Assembly: GCA_002307185.1 (NCBI GenBank)
Contig: DBTT01000021.1
Span: 79,568 to 95,119 of the forward strand
Direction: 5' to 3'
Origin: Bacteroidales bacterium UBA1309
Lineage (GTDB): Bacteria > Bacteroidota > Bacteroidia > Bacteroidales > Dysgonomonadaceae
DNA length: 15,552 nt
The notes beneath the pieces were generated by a model. That model had not been told where the DNA came from, searched no databases, and was given only the letters and a program-made list of their open reading frames with translations. Positions 5,886-15,181 of this stretch are shown piece after piece (position 1 is the first letter of the stretch; each line of letters opens with the position of its first letter). The position numbers and the translations under genes are program-made.

Positions 5886-7097
5886 ATGAAAATATTCCAT
5901 ACAGCCGACTGGCATATCGGGCAGAACTTTTACGGATACGAACGCAGGGAGGAACACCAACATTTTCTCCATTGGCTGAAAATGCAGCTTTCCGAACAGG
6001 AGGCAGATGTGTTGCTGATTGCCGGAGATGTGTTTGACAGCCCCAATCCTTCTGCCGAATCGCAACGGATGTTTTACGCTTTTCTGCACGATGTGACCAC
6101 TGAAAACCCCAACCTCCAGGTGGTGGTGACTGCCGGCAATCACGATTCGGCAGCCCGTCTGGAAGCTCCGCATGACCTGCTGACGGCGATGCGGGTGGAG
6201 GTGCGCGGGGTGATTCACCGGACGGTGGAAGGCGAAATAAATTTTAGGCATCTGGTTGTTCCGCTTCAGGAGAAGGGGCAGGCAAAAGCTTGGTGCTTGG
6301 CGGTGCCTTATCTTCGGCAAGGCGATTATCCCGAAAGCAGCCAATATGGAACGGGCGTGGTGGCGATGTATGGAGCGTTGACTGACTATTTGAAAGAAAT
6401 CAATCGGGACAACCTGCCTGTTGTAGCAATGGGACACTTGCATGTGTTTGGCTCGGAATTGTCTGATAACGACCGCTCGGAACGAATTGTGGTGGGTGGA
6501 TTGGAATGCGTGGCAGCTGAAGCTTTCGGTTCCAACTTGGCCTACGTGGCATTGGGGCATTTGCACAAGCCGCAACGAGTGGGTGGACGGGAAAACGTCC
6601 GTTATTCGGGAAGTCCGTTGCCGATGTCTTTTTCCGAGAAGTTCTACAAGCAGGGTGTCAATCTGATAGAGCTGGATGAGACCGGATTGAGGGGTATCCA
6701 GCGGTTGGATTTTCAACCCTTGGCATCGCTGTTGAGCGTTCCGAAGCAGCCTTTGCCTTTGGGGGAGGTATTGGGCGAATTGCTCCAACTGCCCGATGGC
6801 GAAATAGGCGTAGATTCTCCTTATCTTGAAATCAAAGTGCTGGAAACCGAACCTGAGCCTTCGAAACGGCATCAAATAGAAGAGGCAATCAAAGGAAAGG
6901 CTGTCCGGCTGGCCCGAATCGTGGCAGTAACTCCGAAAGTGGAACGGGAGCAACAAACGGTGTCTTTGGAGACTTGGCAAAATATCCAACCGATGGAAAT
7001 GGCACAGGATGTATTCCGACAAAAATACGGGACGGATATGCCGGAGCATATTGAAAAGTTATTGTTGGAGGTGATTCGGGAAACGGAGGGTGAATAG
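5886..7097 (+). CDS. sbcD: Exonuclease SbcCD subunit D (Mre11-like nuclease)
   Basis: 403 residues, the normal family length. It is the metal-dependent phosphoesterase subunit of SbcCD, which with SbcC opens DNA hairpins and trims blocked double-strand ends at stalled forks. The calcineurin-like motifs are complete: DWHIG (Asp8, His10), GDVFD (Asp48), GNHD (84-87), GHLHVFGSELSDNDRSER (His184, His186) and ALGHLHKPQ (His225, His227). The N-terminal sequence MKIFHTADWHIG begins exactly as in other family members, which fixes the start at 5886. The C-terminal part (about 270-403) is the SbcD C-terminal domain. sbcC follows on the same strand after 144 bp. A 430-residue ORF on the opposite strand is a codon-bias shadow. 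Confidence 0.97.
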   Translation: MKIFHTADWHIGQNFYGYERREEHQHFLHWLKMQLSEQEADVLLIAGDVFDSPNPSAESQRMFYAFLHDVTTENPNLQVVVTAGNHDSAARLEAPHDLLTAMRVEVRGVIHRTVEGEINFRHLVVPLQEKGQAKAWCLAVPYLRQGDYPESSQYGTGVVAMYGALTDYLKEINRDNLPVVAMGHLHVFGSELSDNDRSERIVVGGLECVAAEAFGSNLAYVALGHLHKPQRVGGRENVRYSGSPLPMSFSEKFYKQGVNLIELDETGLRGIQRLDFQPLASLLSVPKQPLPLGEVLGELLQLPDGEIGVDSPYLEIKVLETEPEPSKRHQIEEAIKGKAVRLARIVAVTPKVEREQQTVSLETWQNIQPMEMAQDVFRQKYGTDMPEHIEKLLLEVIRETEGE

Positions 7098-7123
7098 TTC
7101 GCTTCAACGAAAGAAAATGCAAT

Positions 7124-7220
7124 TTCACGCAAAGGCGCCAAGGAAAAACACGCAAAGCCCGCAAAGAGGAAACTTGGGATCTGTGCGTTCTCTGCGTGGA
7201 AAAAACGATCTCGCGCAAAG
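7124..7220. repeat. CGCAAAG-type imperfect palindromic element between sbcD and sbcC
   Basis: CGCAAAG occurs at about 7129-7135, 7151-7157 and 7214-7220, with GCAAAG at 7161-7166. ACGCAAAGCCCGCAAAGA (7149-7166) pairs at 14 of 18 positions with TCTGTGCGTTCTCTGCGT (7180-7197), giving a long imperfect hairpin with a 13-base loop. From memory, similar sequences are scattered through intergenic regions of many bacterial genomes; that was not checked here. It lies inside the sbcDC transcription unit and could modulate the level of sbcC. Confidence 0.7.
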
Positions 7221-7241
7221 AAAAAAACAATTAAGTGAATT

Positions 7242-10200
7242 ATGAAAATTCTCTCTCTCAAAGGAAAAAACTTAGCTTCGCTGGAAGGCGAATTCGCCAT
7301 AGATTTTAGAGCTGAACCACTCGTTTCGTCGGGCATTTTTGCCATTACGGGAAATACGGGAGCCGGAAAATCCACCTTGCTCGATGCCATCTGCCTGGCC
7401 TTGTTTGACGATGCACCCCGCACGCACAAAGCCGGGGAAAACATTTCCGTGGCCGACGTACAGGACAAAACCATCAACCAAAAAGATTCCCGGAGCATCC
7501 TTCGTCGGGGCGCAACGGACGGGTATGCCCAACTGGAATTCGTGGCATTGGATGGCAAATCGTATCGCTCGTCCTGGTCGGTGAAGCGGGCACGTGGTAA
7601 AGCTGAAGGCGCTTTGCAATCGGTGGAGATGCGCCTGGAAAACCTATCCGACGAGCGAGAAGAACAAGGGCGGAAAACTGAAATACTTGCCCGAATTGTG
7701 GAACTGATCGGACTTAATTTTGAGCAATTCACCCGGGCCGTGTTGTTGGCACAAGGCGATTTTGCCACTTTCCTGAAAGCCAAGCAAGGGGAAAAAGCCG
7801 AGCTGCTGGAGAAGTTGACGGGAACACAGGTTTATTCCTTGATCTCCACCCGTATTTATGAAAAAACGCAGGAAGCCAAGCAGGACTTGCAGACCTTAGC
7901 CGAGCGGATGAAGGACATCAAGCTTCTTTCGGAAGAGGAATTGGTGCTGTTGGAGGCCGATAAAAAGGAGCAGGCCGAAGAACTGACAAAGATAAAGCTG
8001 CAGATAAACAGCCTGCACAAGCAGTTGGAATGGATCGGTCAGGAGAAACAGCTTCGGCAAGATGCAACTTTGGCCGAAAATGAATTTGTTGCCTTGAAGA
8101 TGAAGTTGGAAGAGTCGGCTTCCCGTTTTCAATACATAGAAAAAGTGGAGGCTGCGCAGGAAATCCGGGGCGTTTACCTTGATTTGAAGAATAAAGAGAA
8201 GCAACTACAAGATTCGAAGGAACATCTAGAAAACCAACAACTAAAGCTGGCTCAACTTTCCGAAAACCTTGCATTAATCAAAAAAGAGGTATCCGGTATC
8301 CAAGCGGAAATAGATCAACACGAATCGGAATATCAACGTGTTTCCCCCCAGATAGAGAAAGCCAAGGCTTTGGATGTGGAACTGAAATCGGCTCACCTGC
8401 GGAACGCAGAACTTCAAACGGAACTGGCGAAGCAAAAGAAAACCCTCGAAGGCCTTCTTTCGCAACACAACATATTCGAGAAGGACAAAAAGTCTGCCTC
8501 GGAGAAGGTGGTTTCGCTCACCCAATGGTTTCAGGAAAAGGAATACATTGGGCGTGTGATTCCTTCCATCGACCGGGTTGTTAGCCAACTGAAAGACTAT
8601 GGCATAGCCAAAAATCAAATCTCGACAATTCAAAAAAACGTTTTGAACAACGAAGCTTTGCTAAAGACAAGGCTGGAAGCGTTAGCCTTGAGTGAATCGG
8701 AACTCGAAAGATTGCAAAACGAACTTTCGTCGGAGGTAGTCCTATTGCGTGAAAAACTGGAAGAAGGAAAACCTTGTCCGGTGTGTGGAAGCGTGCATCA
8801 TCCTTCGAAAGATGAGGTTCAGAGCGCAAGCCGTTTGCAAGAGGAACAGCTTGAAAAAGAGAAGAATAAGCTGATAGCAACAATTGAAAGCAAGAAGAAA
8901 GAAATAGAGCTTGGAAAAGAAGAAATCACTCGGCTGAAGGCGACATTAGTCTCGTACCAGGAGCGTGTGGAGAGCATTTTGGAAGATGTGGGACCATCCT
9001 TGTCCTTCATTTCAGATTGGAAAGAACGTTTGGAGGCAAATTCACTGACCGAACAGTTGTTGAAAACACAAAAGATTTGGAACGACAATAACGAACTTTT
9101 GCAAAAAAGCAAAGAGCAGGAAACGACTTTGCTAATGCAAATAACCAACTCTACGCAACATATAGAAACCGTTCAAACAACCGTGGTGGAGCAAACCGAA
9201 AAATTCACACAGGCGACACACGCTTTTTCGGAATTACAAGAACAACGGAATCAGTTGCTGGGCGGAAAATCGGCTACGGAAGTGCAAGAATATTTTGAGA
9301 AAAAGCGGAAACAACTTGCCGTACAACTCACAGAAATCCAATCTAAGAACGAGATGGCCACGAAGGAACACGCTTTGCTGTCGGGTGAACTGGAGCAGTT
9401 AAGGAAAAATATGTTGACTCTGGATGCTGCCATCAACGACTTGCGCAAATTGATCTCCGGATGGATTTCCTCCAATGAATATCGGGTTGACTCGTTGCTC
9501 TTGGCAGAAATTGCGCAAAGATCCTCCGATTGGATCAGGTCGGAAAAGGCATCTCTTCAACAGTTGAAAGATGCCGAAATCTCCATTTCGGCTAAGCTCA
9601 GGGAACGGCGAGACCGCCTGACCGCCCATCTGCAATCACCCTTGGCAAAAGACATTCCCGAAGAGGAAGAATTAAAAAATCACTTGGTGGAACAAGAAGC
9701 CGTGAATGAATCCGTAATTCGACGGATCAACGAAATAGACTTTGTGCAGCAAGAACAAATCGAAAACCAGAAGCGCATCCAATCGTTTGAAAAGGAACTC
9801 AACGCAAAAGAAGAGTTTTTCAACAACTGGGCAAAGCTGAACGAGCTGCTCGGTTCGGCAAACGGTTCCAAATTCAAGGAAATTGCGCAAGGCTACACGC
9901 TGGATGTGCTTTTGCTGTATGCCAACAAACAGTTGTACGAACTTACCCGCCGCTACCGATTGCAACGGATTCCCGACACCTTGGCCTTGCAGGTGGTGGA
10001 CGAAGATATGATGGGCGAAGTGCGCAGTGTCCATTCCCTTTCGGGAGGAGAATCTTTTCTTATTTCCTTGTCGCTGGCATTGGGATTGTCGTCCCTTTCG
10101 TCCAACCGAATGAAAATCGAATCACTCTTCATCGACGAAGGCTTTGGTTCGCTCGACATCGATACCCTCAGCGTGGCTACGGATGCACTCGAAAACCTAC

Positions 10201-10322
10201 AAACCCAAGGACGTAAAATCGGTGTGATTTCCCATGTTGCCGAGATGACTGAGCGGATAAAAACACAGATCCGGGTCATTAAATCGGCCAACGGACGGAG
10301 CCGGGTGGAGGTTGTCGGGTGA
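7242..10322 (+). CDS. sbcC: Exonuclease SbcCD subunit C (Rad50-like SMC ATPase)
   Basis: 1026 residues, as expected for SbcC. Walker A GNTGAGKS is at residues 37-44, the ABC signature LSGGE at 933-937 and Walker B FIDEGFGSLD at about 963-972 (Asp965, Glu966). Between them lie two long coiled-coil arms (about 190-505 and 525-870, rich in Glu, Lys, Leu and Gln) joined by the zinc hook CPVCG (Cys512, Cys515), which dimerises Rad50-type proteins. The N-terminus MKILSLKGKNLASLEG is the typical SbcC start. It drives ATP-dependent DNA tethering and conformational control of SbcD. The downstream neighbours are convergent, with only 31 bp between the stop codons; that gap holds no clear terminator, only the small palindrome AACCGGTT at 10348-10355. 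Confidence 0.97.
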   Translation: MKILSLKGKNLASLEGEFAIDFRAEPLVSSGIFAITGNTGAGKSTLLDAICLALFDDAPRTHKAGENISVADVQDKTINQKDSRSILRRGATDGYAQLEFVALDGKSYRSSWSVKRARGKAEGALQSVEMRLENLSDEREEQGRKTEILARIVELIGLNFEQFTRAVLLAQGDFATFLKAKQGEKAELLEKLTGTQVYSLISTRIYEKTQEAKQDLQTLAERMKDIKLLSEEELVLLEADKKEQAEELTKIKLQINSLHKQLEWIGQEKQLRQDATLAENEFVALKMKLEESASRFQYIEKVEAAQEIRGVYLDLKNKEKQLQDSKEHLENQQLKLAQLSENLALIKKEVSGIQAEIDQHESEYQRVSPQIEKAKALDVELKSAHLRNAELQTELAKQKKTLEGLLSQHNIFEKDKKSASEKVVSLTQWFQEKEYIGRVIPSIDRVVSQLKDYGIAKNQISTIQKNVLNNEALLKTRLEALALSESELERLQNELSSEVVLLREKLEEGKPCPVCGSVHHPSKDEVQSASRLQEEQLEKEKNKLIATIESKKKEIELGKEEITRLKATLVSYQERVESILEDVGPSLSFISDWKERLEANSLTEQLLKTQKIWNDNNELLQKSKEQETTLLMQITNSTQHIETVQTTVVEQTEKFTQATHAFSELQEQRNQLLGGKSATEVQEYFEKKRKQLAVQLTEIQSKNEMATKEHALLSGELEQLRKNMLTLDAAINDLRKLISGWISSNEYRVDSLLLAEIAQRSSDWIRSEKASLQQLKDAEISISAKLRERRDRLTAHLQSPLAKDIPEEEELKNHLVEQEAVNESVIRRINEIDFVQQEQIENQKRIQSFEKELNAKEEFFNNWAKLNELLGSANGSKFKEIAQGYTLDVLLLYANKQLYELTRRYRLQRIPDTLALQVVDEDMMGEVRSVHSLSGGESFLISLSLALGLSSLSSNRMKIESLFIDEGFGSLDIDTLSVATDALENLQTQGRKIGVISHVAEMTERIKTQIRVIKSANGRSRVEVVG

Positions 10323-10353
10323 AAACGTGCAAACCCAGAAAGAGTTAAACCGG

Positions 10354-12315
10354 TTACTCCTTCACCAATACGATCATATCCGAAAACTTTTTGATAAGAT
10401 CAATGAAAGAGGCTTTTAGCCCGATATAATTTTCAGCGGCATAGATGTTTTTCTTGAGACGGTAACTTGCTGTCACCTGAATCTTATCTTCGTGCTGTTC
10501 GGCATTGTAAGTCACTGCGAGAAGAGCATCATCCGTGTGGGTATTTTCCGGTAAATATTCTATCTTGTATCCTTTAGGAATTGCGATGCTTGCAGAATAG
10601 ATTTCCCCCTTGATAAAAACCATATCTAATGGTAATGTCCGCTTTGTTTGTTTGAAAGGATTTTGATGGATATTCAAGTAACAAAAAGGTTGAACAAACA
10701 ATTTGTTGCCATTCTTTTCCACTCCATTCGAATAATTGAAAGAAAACGAAAAAGGTTTGTCCATTCCCTTGTCCTCGATTTGCTTCACTTCCGAGACATT
10801 TATTTTGTATTTGTCTTTCAAGTATTCAATAAGATTTTCTGGTTTGTCTTGATAATTTGTTCTCAATTTGTAGCTCTCGTTGCCAACGCCGGCAAAGGAG
10901 ATGTCAGCATTGAATTTTCCAGTGGAAGGGTCAATGGTGATGTCAAATTTCTTTTGTGAGACCGAGGTTGTTTTTTGCCGGATGATAGCCCATTCTTCTG
11001 TTTTGGGCTTGATGACCAATCCTCTCACATTGATGCAGCGTTCGGGCAAATCGCTGTAGAAGAGAAAAGGCTCTGTTCCGTCAATGAAGAGGGTTTTGTC
11101 ACCTACTTTCACCATGGCAATCACGTAGTTGAAAAATTGTCGGAACGGATGTGCTTGGCTGATAGCCCCATTGCCTCGTGTGCTCAGTATCACTGGGTAG
11201 GTTTCAATTCCTGCCGCTTTCAACAGCCCAATAAGGAACAAGTTGATGTTGCCTACATTTCCTTTTTGCTGTTTCATGAACTCGGATAAAGTTACATTCG
11301 CAAATTCTCCATAATGTTCGTTCCAACTATACTTGGATTTCACATATTCGGTGATGGCCTCCACTTGTTCTTCAGGTGATTTCCCTGTTAGCTTGAGCTC
11401 CGGCACGATTTTTTTTGCTTCTTTTTCAACATTCTTGAGGTATTTCCCAAAATCGTCATCTTTCAGGAAATCATCGCACATGGCGGGCCAAGTTGTCATA
11501 ATGTCTTTTTTTCCGCCAGCGGGAAAAAAGATGGTAGATAATTGGAAATTGAGATTCACCATGTAGTCATCGGGGGAGGTGATGTATTCCTCGTCTTTGA
11601 ATGCAGGTAGATCGGCCATTCCAAAATTGTAAATCATTTCTCTGTAAAGCAAATTGCCGAATCTGCGTTCTTCCGTAGCAGCCTCCGAATTAAATACGTC
11701 TAATTTCGTTATTCCCTTTGCAATGTACGCATAGGCATAGTAAGGAATTGCCCGGTATCTCAAATTGCTCATCACCACAGGTATTTTCCGTTGAAAGTTC
11801 CATTCTCTCATGTTGAAATAGTAAGGAGTCTGGATGGTATAGGTGATTTCAACGATGGAACCGACGCGGACATTTGACAGGGCTATTTTCTTTAGCCGAA
11901 CCCTGTCGTTCACTTTTTCGTCATACACGTTTTTGGAATCCAAGTTTGTTTTTGTCAGGTTGCTTCCTTCCATATTGTAGGTCGTTGCGTCTATCCGATA
12001 TACCGATTCCCAACTCTGATCTCCAGTATAATAAGGTATTTGAAAGGTAGCATAAGAAATTCCCGCTTCTTTCAATATCTTTATTTTGGTTTTTCTTGTC
12101 ATATACAACATAAACCTTCCAGTGTTGTCGTCTCCCTGAAAAAAATATTCCCCAAGATCATATAAAACCACCGCTTCGGCATCCGGGTCCTGTGGGTATT
12201 CTTTCATATCCATTTCGTATTGGGTGATTTTCCCATATTCCGTTGAATAGTTTTTCTGAGCGTATCCTAAATAGCTTATTGCAAATAAAATAAAGGCAAG
12301 GAAGGCTGTTTTCAT
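10354..12315 (-). CDS. Exported DUF3857 / transglutaminase-fold protein with degenerate catalytic triad
   Basis: 653 residues. A Sec signal peptide is predicted (MKTAFLAFILFAISYLGYAQ, cleavage near residue 20), so it is periplasmic or surface exposed. Residues about 60-230 resemble DUF3857, about 315-415 a transglutaminase core, and the rest a C-terminal DUF2569/DUF3858-like beta region. The site where the nucleophilic Cys should stand reads KGNVGNIN, giving Val354. The His position reads FFNYVI, giving Tyr397. The Asp is kept (FIDGT, Asp412). Peptide-bond or crosslinking catalysis is therefore unlikely, and a binding role is more plausible. The start codon overlaps the stop of the upstream gene (ATGA, 12312-12315), so the two are translationally coupled. 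Its function is not known from sequence. Confidence 0.85.
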   Translation of the reverse strand: MKTAFLAFILFAISYLGYAQKNYSTEYGKITQYEMDMKEYPQDPDAEAVVLYDLGEYFFQGDDNTGRFMLYMTRKTKIKILKEAGISYATFQIPYYTGDQSWESVYRIDATTYNMEGSNLTKTNLDSKNVYDEKVNDRVRLKKIALSNVRVGSIVEITYTIQTPYYFNMREWNFQRKIPVVMSNLRYRAIPYYAYAYIAKGITKLDVFNSEAATEERRFGNLLYREMIYNFGMADLPAFKDEEYITSPDDYMVNLNFQLSTIFFPAGGKKDIMTTWPAMCDDFLKDDDFGKYLKNVEKEAKKIVPELKLTGKSPEEQVEAITEYVKSKYSWNEHYGEFANVTLSEFMKQQKGNVGNINLFLIGLLKAAGIETYPVILSTRGNGAISQAHPFRQFFNYVIAMVKVGDKTLFIDGTEPFLFYSDLPERCINVRGLVIKPKTEEWAIIRQKTTSVSQKKFDITIDPSTGKFNADISFAGVGNESYKLRTNYQDKPENLIEYLKDKYKINVSEVKQIEDKGMDKPFSFSFNYSNGVEKNGNKLFVQPFCYLNIHQNPFKQTKRTLPLDMVFIKGEIYSASIAIPKGYKIEYLPENTHTDDALLAVTYNAEQHEDKIQVTASYRLKKNIYAAENYIGLKASFIDLIKKFSDMIVLVKE

Positions 12316-14135
12316 AAAATTTCGGTATAAATGGTTCGGTATTCTATGTTTCTGATTGATTGTATAAATTCATAAAAACTTTTGTAGTCTTTCAAGTCAA
12401 CCTTTCCAGATGGTATGGACAAGGCTTTTGTGCATGTCAGGGTGTTCTGGCCAATGGTGTACGAAATAGAATAGGACCCGTATTTAGACTGTATGCTAAC
12501 ATTCGAGGGCGCTTTGGGTATGCTTTGGTTGCCAAGATGATAGACAATAGTATCCGAATAGCATTCTGGATAATCGAATTGAAGTCCTGATTTCCTTTTG
12601 CCAGGTGTTTCGTACAAAGGCAAGCTGATGGGGAAGGGTTTAATTCGAAGGTTTTTCCCATATGCTTGAAATATATTTTCAACGCGGACTTTTGCATTGA
12701 ATCGTATTTCGGCTATGTTCCTGTCATTCTTTAAAATAGAATATTCCAATAATTCCGATGAAGAGGGCATAACGCCATTGCGAATGTAAATATCCATCTG
12801 GTTACGGCTTATGTAGCTCTCCATTGAATTGAAATACTCGTATTTTTTCCCCCTGAGTACAGATTTGAAGGTCACTTCCGATTGCTCTGGATTCACATTG
12901 AACGTAGTGGAACATCTTACATCTTTTTCTTTCAAGGCAGGAGTGTGTGTGATGTGGCTGCTGTTTTCTTCAACAATCAGCACGGGACGGTCTTGGGTGA
13001 AAGTGCCTAAATATCCGAACGGAATATTTTTTGCAGTGCATTCCAAGAAAACCGTGTCCTTCTCAAAAGGAACACAGAGAATCACATGGTTGAATTCTGG
13101 AAAAGGGAAGCTCGTGTCTGTTTTTGGTAAATCTTCTCCCGCCAGAACGAGGGTGGGAAAAGAGGTGATGCCCGCATGTTTCAACATTGCCTGCATAAAG
13201 TAGGTCAACGCCTTGCAGTCTCCGTATTTGTTTTCACTCACATAACTTGCCGGATAGCTTTGGAAACCGCCTAGTTTCAGGCTTACGTTGATGTATCTCG
13301 TGTAATCCTGCAAATACCGGTATAGGATTTTTGCTTTTGTTTTTGCATCTGGCACTCCATTTATCAGCGATGTAATCTTGCTTTGTTCGGCAAGCGGAAG
13401 TTCGTCCCGGCCCTTGTTGAGCCGATATACCCAGTTGCCATAGCTTTGCCAGCTATCAAAACTACCCGCTACGCCATACTTGAATTTGGTTGGCAACATA
13501 CGGACAATTGGCTCGTCTCCTATTGTTTTTTGCTGGTTTAGTTCCTTGTTATCCAATGGAGTGTAGCTGTATCTCCAAGTATATTTTTGGAGGATTCCAT
13601 CGCTTACGATTTCAGGCGATTTTACGTTCATCTCCTTGTGCTTGATAGTTTCGTCCCCTGGAAGTTCCACGACCAAGATTCCCGAATGTACGGGTTTATC
13701 TTCCACCCTGCAATCCACCCTGCATGCCCCAAAAGATTTCGAATAGCTTATTCGGTAGCAGTAGATGATTTTATAGGGGTAAGCATGGTGCTTCAGAGAA
13801 AAATATTTGATAAAATAATCTCCAAAAAAAACAGATTCGGAGTTGTAGTTTCTGTCCTTGATGTCTTTCATGCTCAGTTTGCGAACGACATTTCCCTCCA
13901 TGTCTTCAATCCACGCTCCGTCAATCGACAATTTATCTCCCTTTGTGTATCCGATGCAAATGTCTTCTTCACCCTGCCTGTTGTTGATCTGGATCACCAA
14001 TGTGTCCGTTTCTGTGACTTTGTCTCCTTTGATTTGATAATACTCCACCTTTTTCACAATTTCCCTGTCAAAGGTTTGGCCGTAGCATGAGAGCGAGAAG
14101 AGCAACAGAAATAAGGTAAGTAAAAGATTGTTCAT
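12312..14135 (-). CDS. Exported DUF3857 / transglutaminase-like protein with Cys and His retained
   Basis: 607 residues with a signal peptide (MNNLLLTLFLLLFSLSCYGQ; the Cys at 17 does not make a good lipobox). A DUF3857-like N-terminal domain spans about 30-200. The transglutaminase core at about 260-370 carries YGDCKAL (Cys307) and FNHVIL (His350); the third triad position reads FLECTA, with Glu365 instead of the usual Asp. It is thus more likely than its downstream partner to have a working cysteine-protease-like or transglutaminase-like site. The two genes are paralogous in layout and form a two-gene unit with a 4-bp overlap. In Bacteroidota such pairs are common, and the substrate is unknown. 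Expression probably starts just upstream (14161-14201), beyond the purU terminator. Confidence 0.85.
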   Translation of the reverse strand: MNNLLLTLFLLLFSLSCYGQTFDREIVKKVEYYQIKGDKVTETDTLVIQINNRQGEEDICIGYTKGDKLSIDGAWIEDMEGNVVRKLSMKDIKDRNYNSESVFFGDYFIKYFSLKHHAYPYKIIYCYRISYSKSFGACRVDCRVEDKPVHSGILVVELPGDETIKHKEMNVKSPEIVSDGILQKYTWRYSYTPLDNKELNQQKTIGDEPIVRMLPTKFKYGVAGSFDSWQSYGNWVYRLNKGRDELPLAEQSKITSLINGVPDAKTKAKILYRYLQDYTRYINVSLKLGGFQSYPASYVSENKYGDCKALTYFMQAMLKHAGITSFPTLVLAGEDLPKTDTSFPFPEFNHVILCVPFEKDTVFLECTAKNIPFGYLGTFTQDRPVLIVEENSSHITHTPALKEKDVRCSTTFNVNPEQSEVTFKSVLRGKKYEYFNSMESYISRNQMDIYIRNGVMPSSSELLEYSILKNDRNIAEIRFNAKVRVENIFQAYGKNLRIKPFPISLPLYETPGKRKSGLQFDYPECYSDTIVYHLGNQSIPKAPSNVSIQSKYGSYSISYTIGQNTLTCTKALSIPSGKVDLKDYKSFYEFIQSIRNIEYRTIYTEIL

Positions 14136-14160
14136 AAAGCCACGCAGTTGAATTTATGTG

Positions 14161-14201
14161 TAAATATATTAATAAATATAGAAACCCCAAGCTTGCCCCA
14201 A
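14161..14201 (-). promoter_or_regulatory. Possible promoter of the DUF3857 gene pair
   Basis: On the minus strand TATATTTA occurs twice (plus-strand positions 14173-14180 and 14161-14168), one base off TAnnTTTG. TTG elements lie 18 and 19 bases upstream (14199-14201 and 14188-14190). The region is AT-rich, which makes chance matches likely. A promoter is nevertheless expected here, since a terminator lies just upstream of the pair. Confidence 0.35.
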
Positions 14202-14204
14202 TAA

Positions 14205-14236
14205 AAAAGGCAAATGATGCAAATCATCTGCCTTTT
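14205..14236 (-). terminator. Intrinsic terminator of purU
   Basis: AAAAGGCA (14205-14212) pairs with TGCCTTTT (14229-14236), and ATGAT (14214-14218) with ATCAT (14223-14227). One A/C mismatch interrupts the stem, and the loop is GCAA. Read on the minus strand, the stem is followed by a T-tract. It starts 29 bases after the purU stop and separates purU from the DUF3857 pair. Confidence 0.85.
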
Positions 14237-14265
14237 CCTTAATAGATAGGTATTGGTTTTTCTTT

Positions 14266-15144
14266 TTATGAAAAAAGGATTGTTCGGTTGCCGTAAACCA
14301 GTATCCTTCGGTTGATATGGCTTTCAATAGCTCTCGAAAGGACAATTTTTTCCAAGTCTTTTCCCCGTTGCACTAAATCCTCCACTGTGTTTTTATGGCT
14401 GATCCGGGTCACGTCTTGTTCGATAATAGGTCCCGCATCCAGATCAGTAGTCACATAGTGGCTTGTTGCCCCAATGATTTTCACCCCTCGCTCATAAGCC
14501 GCATGGTAAGGTTTTGCCCCCACAAAGGCTGGAAGAAAGGAATGATGGATATTGATGATCTTATTGGGGTATTGATTGATAAAGTTTTCCGATACAATCT
14601 GCATATAGCGTGCAAGCACGATGAAGTCGATCTTCTTCTCTTTCAGCAAAGCTATTTGTTGTGCCTCTATTTCGGCCTTGTTGTCTTTTTTCACATCGAA
14701 TACATGGAAATCTATTCCGAACTTTTCGGCAACCCAACGCAAGTCTTCGTGATTGCTTATAATGATAGGAAGTTCCACGTTCCATTCTCCTGCGGTGTAT
14801 CGTGCGAGAATGTCGAACAAGCAATGCGAATGCTTTGACACGAAAAGAGCCATTCTTGGAATGTCGTCGCTGAAATAAAGCCGGAAAGTCAATTGCAGCT
14901 TCTGTGCATACAAGGTTTGGAAATAATCCTCGATTTTTTCTCTTGGAATCAGAAAGTTTTCCAAATCCCATTCCACCCGCATGAAAAAAATATGGTTTTG
15001 TCGGTCAACGTGTTGTTCAAGATACAAAATATTACCATGGTTGATGCTGATAAAATCTGATACGGCAGCCACTAATCCCGGTTGATCCGGTGAATATATC
15101 AATATAATAGCTCTTGTTTGACCTAAATTTTGTTTCGAAGTCAT
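14266..15144 (-). CDS. purU: Formyltetrahydrofolate deformylase
   Basis: 292 residues, slightly above the usual 280-290. It hydrolyses 10-formyltetrahydrofolate to formate and tetrahydrofolate in the cytoplasm, balancing one-carbon pools and feeding formate to purine synthesis. The N-terminal ACT domain (about 10-90) shows YSPDQPGLVAAVSDFI. The formyltransferase fold (about 95-290) includes IINIHHSFLPAFVGAKPYH with catalytic Asn198 and His200, and TTDLDAGPIIEQD with Asp236, the expected triad. The ATG at 15144 lies about 30 bases after a consensus -7 element. The gene is monocistronic: its own promoter upstream and a strong terminator 29 bases downstream. Confidence 0.96.
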   Translation of the reverse strand: MTSKQNLGQTRAIILIYSPDQPGLVAAVSDFISINHGNILYLEQHVDRQNHIFFMRVEWDLENFLIPREKIEDYFQTLYAQKLQLTFRLYFSDDIPRMALFVSKHSHCLFDILARYTAGEWNVELPIIISNHEDLRWVAEKFGIDFHVFDVKKDNKAEIEAQQIALLKEKKIDFIVLARYMQIVSENFINQYPNKIINIHHSFLPAFVGAKPYHAAYERGVKIIGATSHYVTTDLDAGPIIEQDVTRISHKNTVEDLVQRGKDLEKIVLSRAIESHINRRILVYGNRTILFS

Positions 15145-15173
15145 TTTGTGGATTCTTGATATTTTGTTCTCCG

Positions 15174-15181
15174 CAAAGGTA
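15174..15181 (-). promoter_or_regulatory. -7 element of the purU promoter
   Basis: On the minus strand it reads TACCTTTG, an exact TAnnTTTG match 29 bases before the purU ATG. A TTTG (15210-15213) lies 28 bases upstream, too far for the usual 19-base spacing, so the -33 element is unclear. Confidence 0.6.

Noticed and set aside
5757..7049. A 430-residue ORF on the minus strand opposite sbcD
   Set aside because: It lies wholly against a well-supported gene, is rich in His, Arg, Gln and Phe as antisense shadows are, and shows no recognisable domain.
6872..7783. A 303-residue minus-strand ORF spanning the sbcD-sbcC gap
   Set aside because: It is antisense to both genes and to the palindrome between them. 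The Ser/Arg-rich composition is that of a shadow frame.
13587..14090. A 167-residue plus-strand ORF against the 607-residue DUF3857 protein
   Set aside because: It is antisense to a gene with a signal peptide and recognisable motifs, and no family was recognised.
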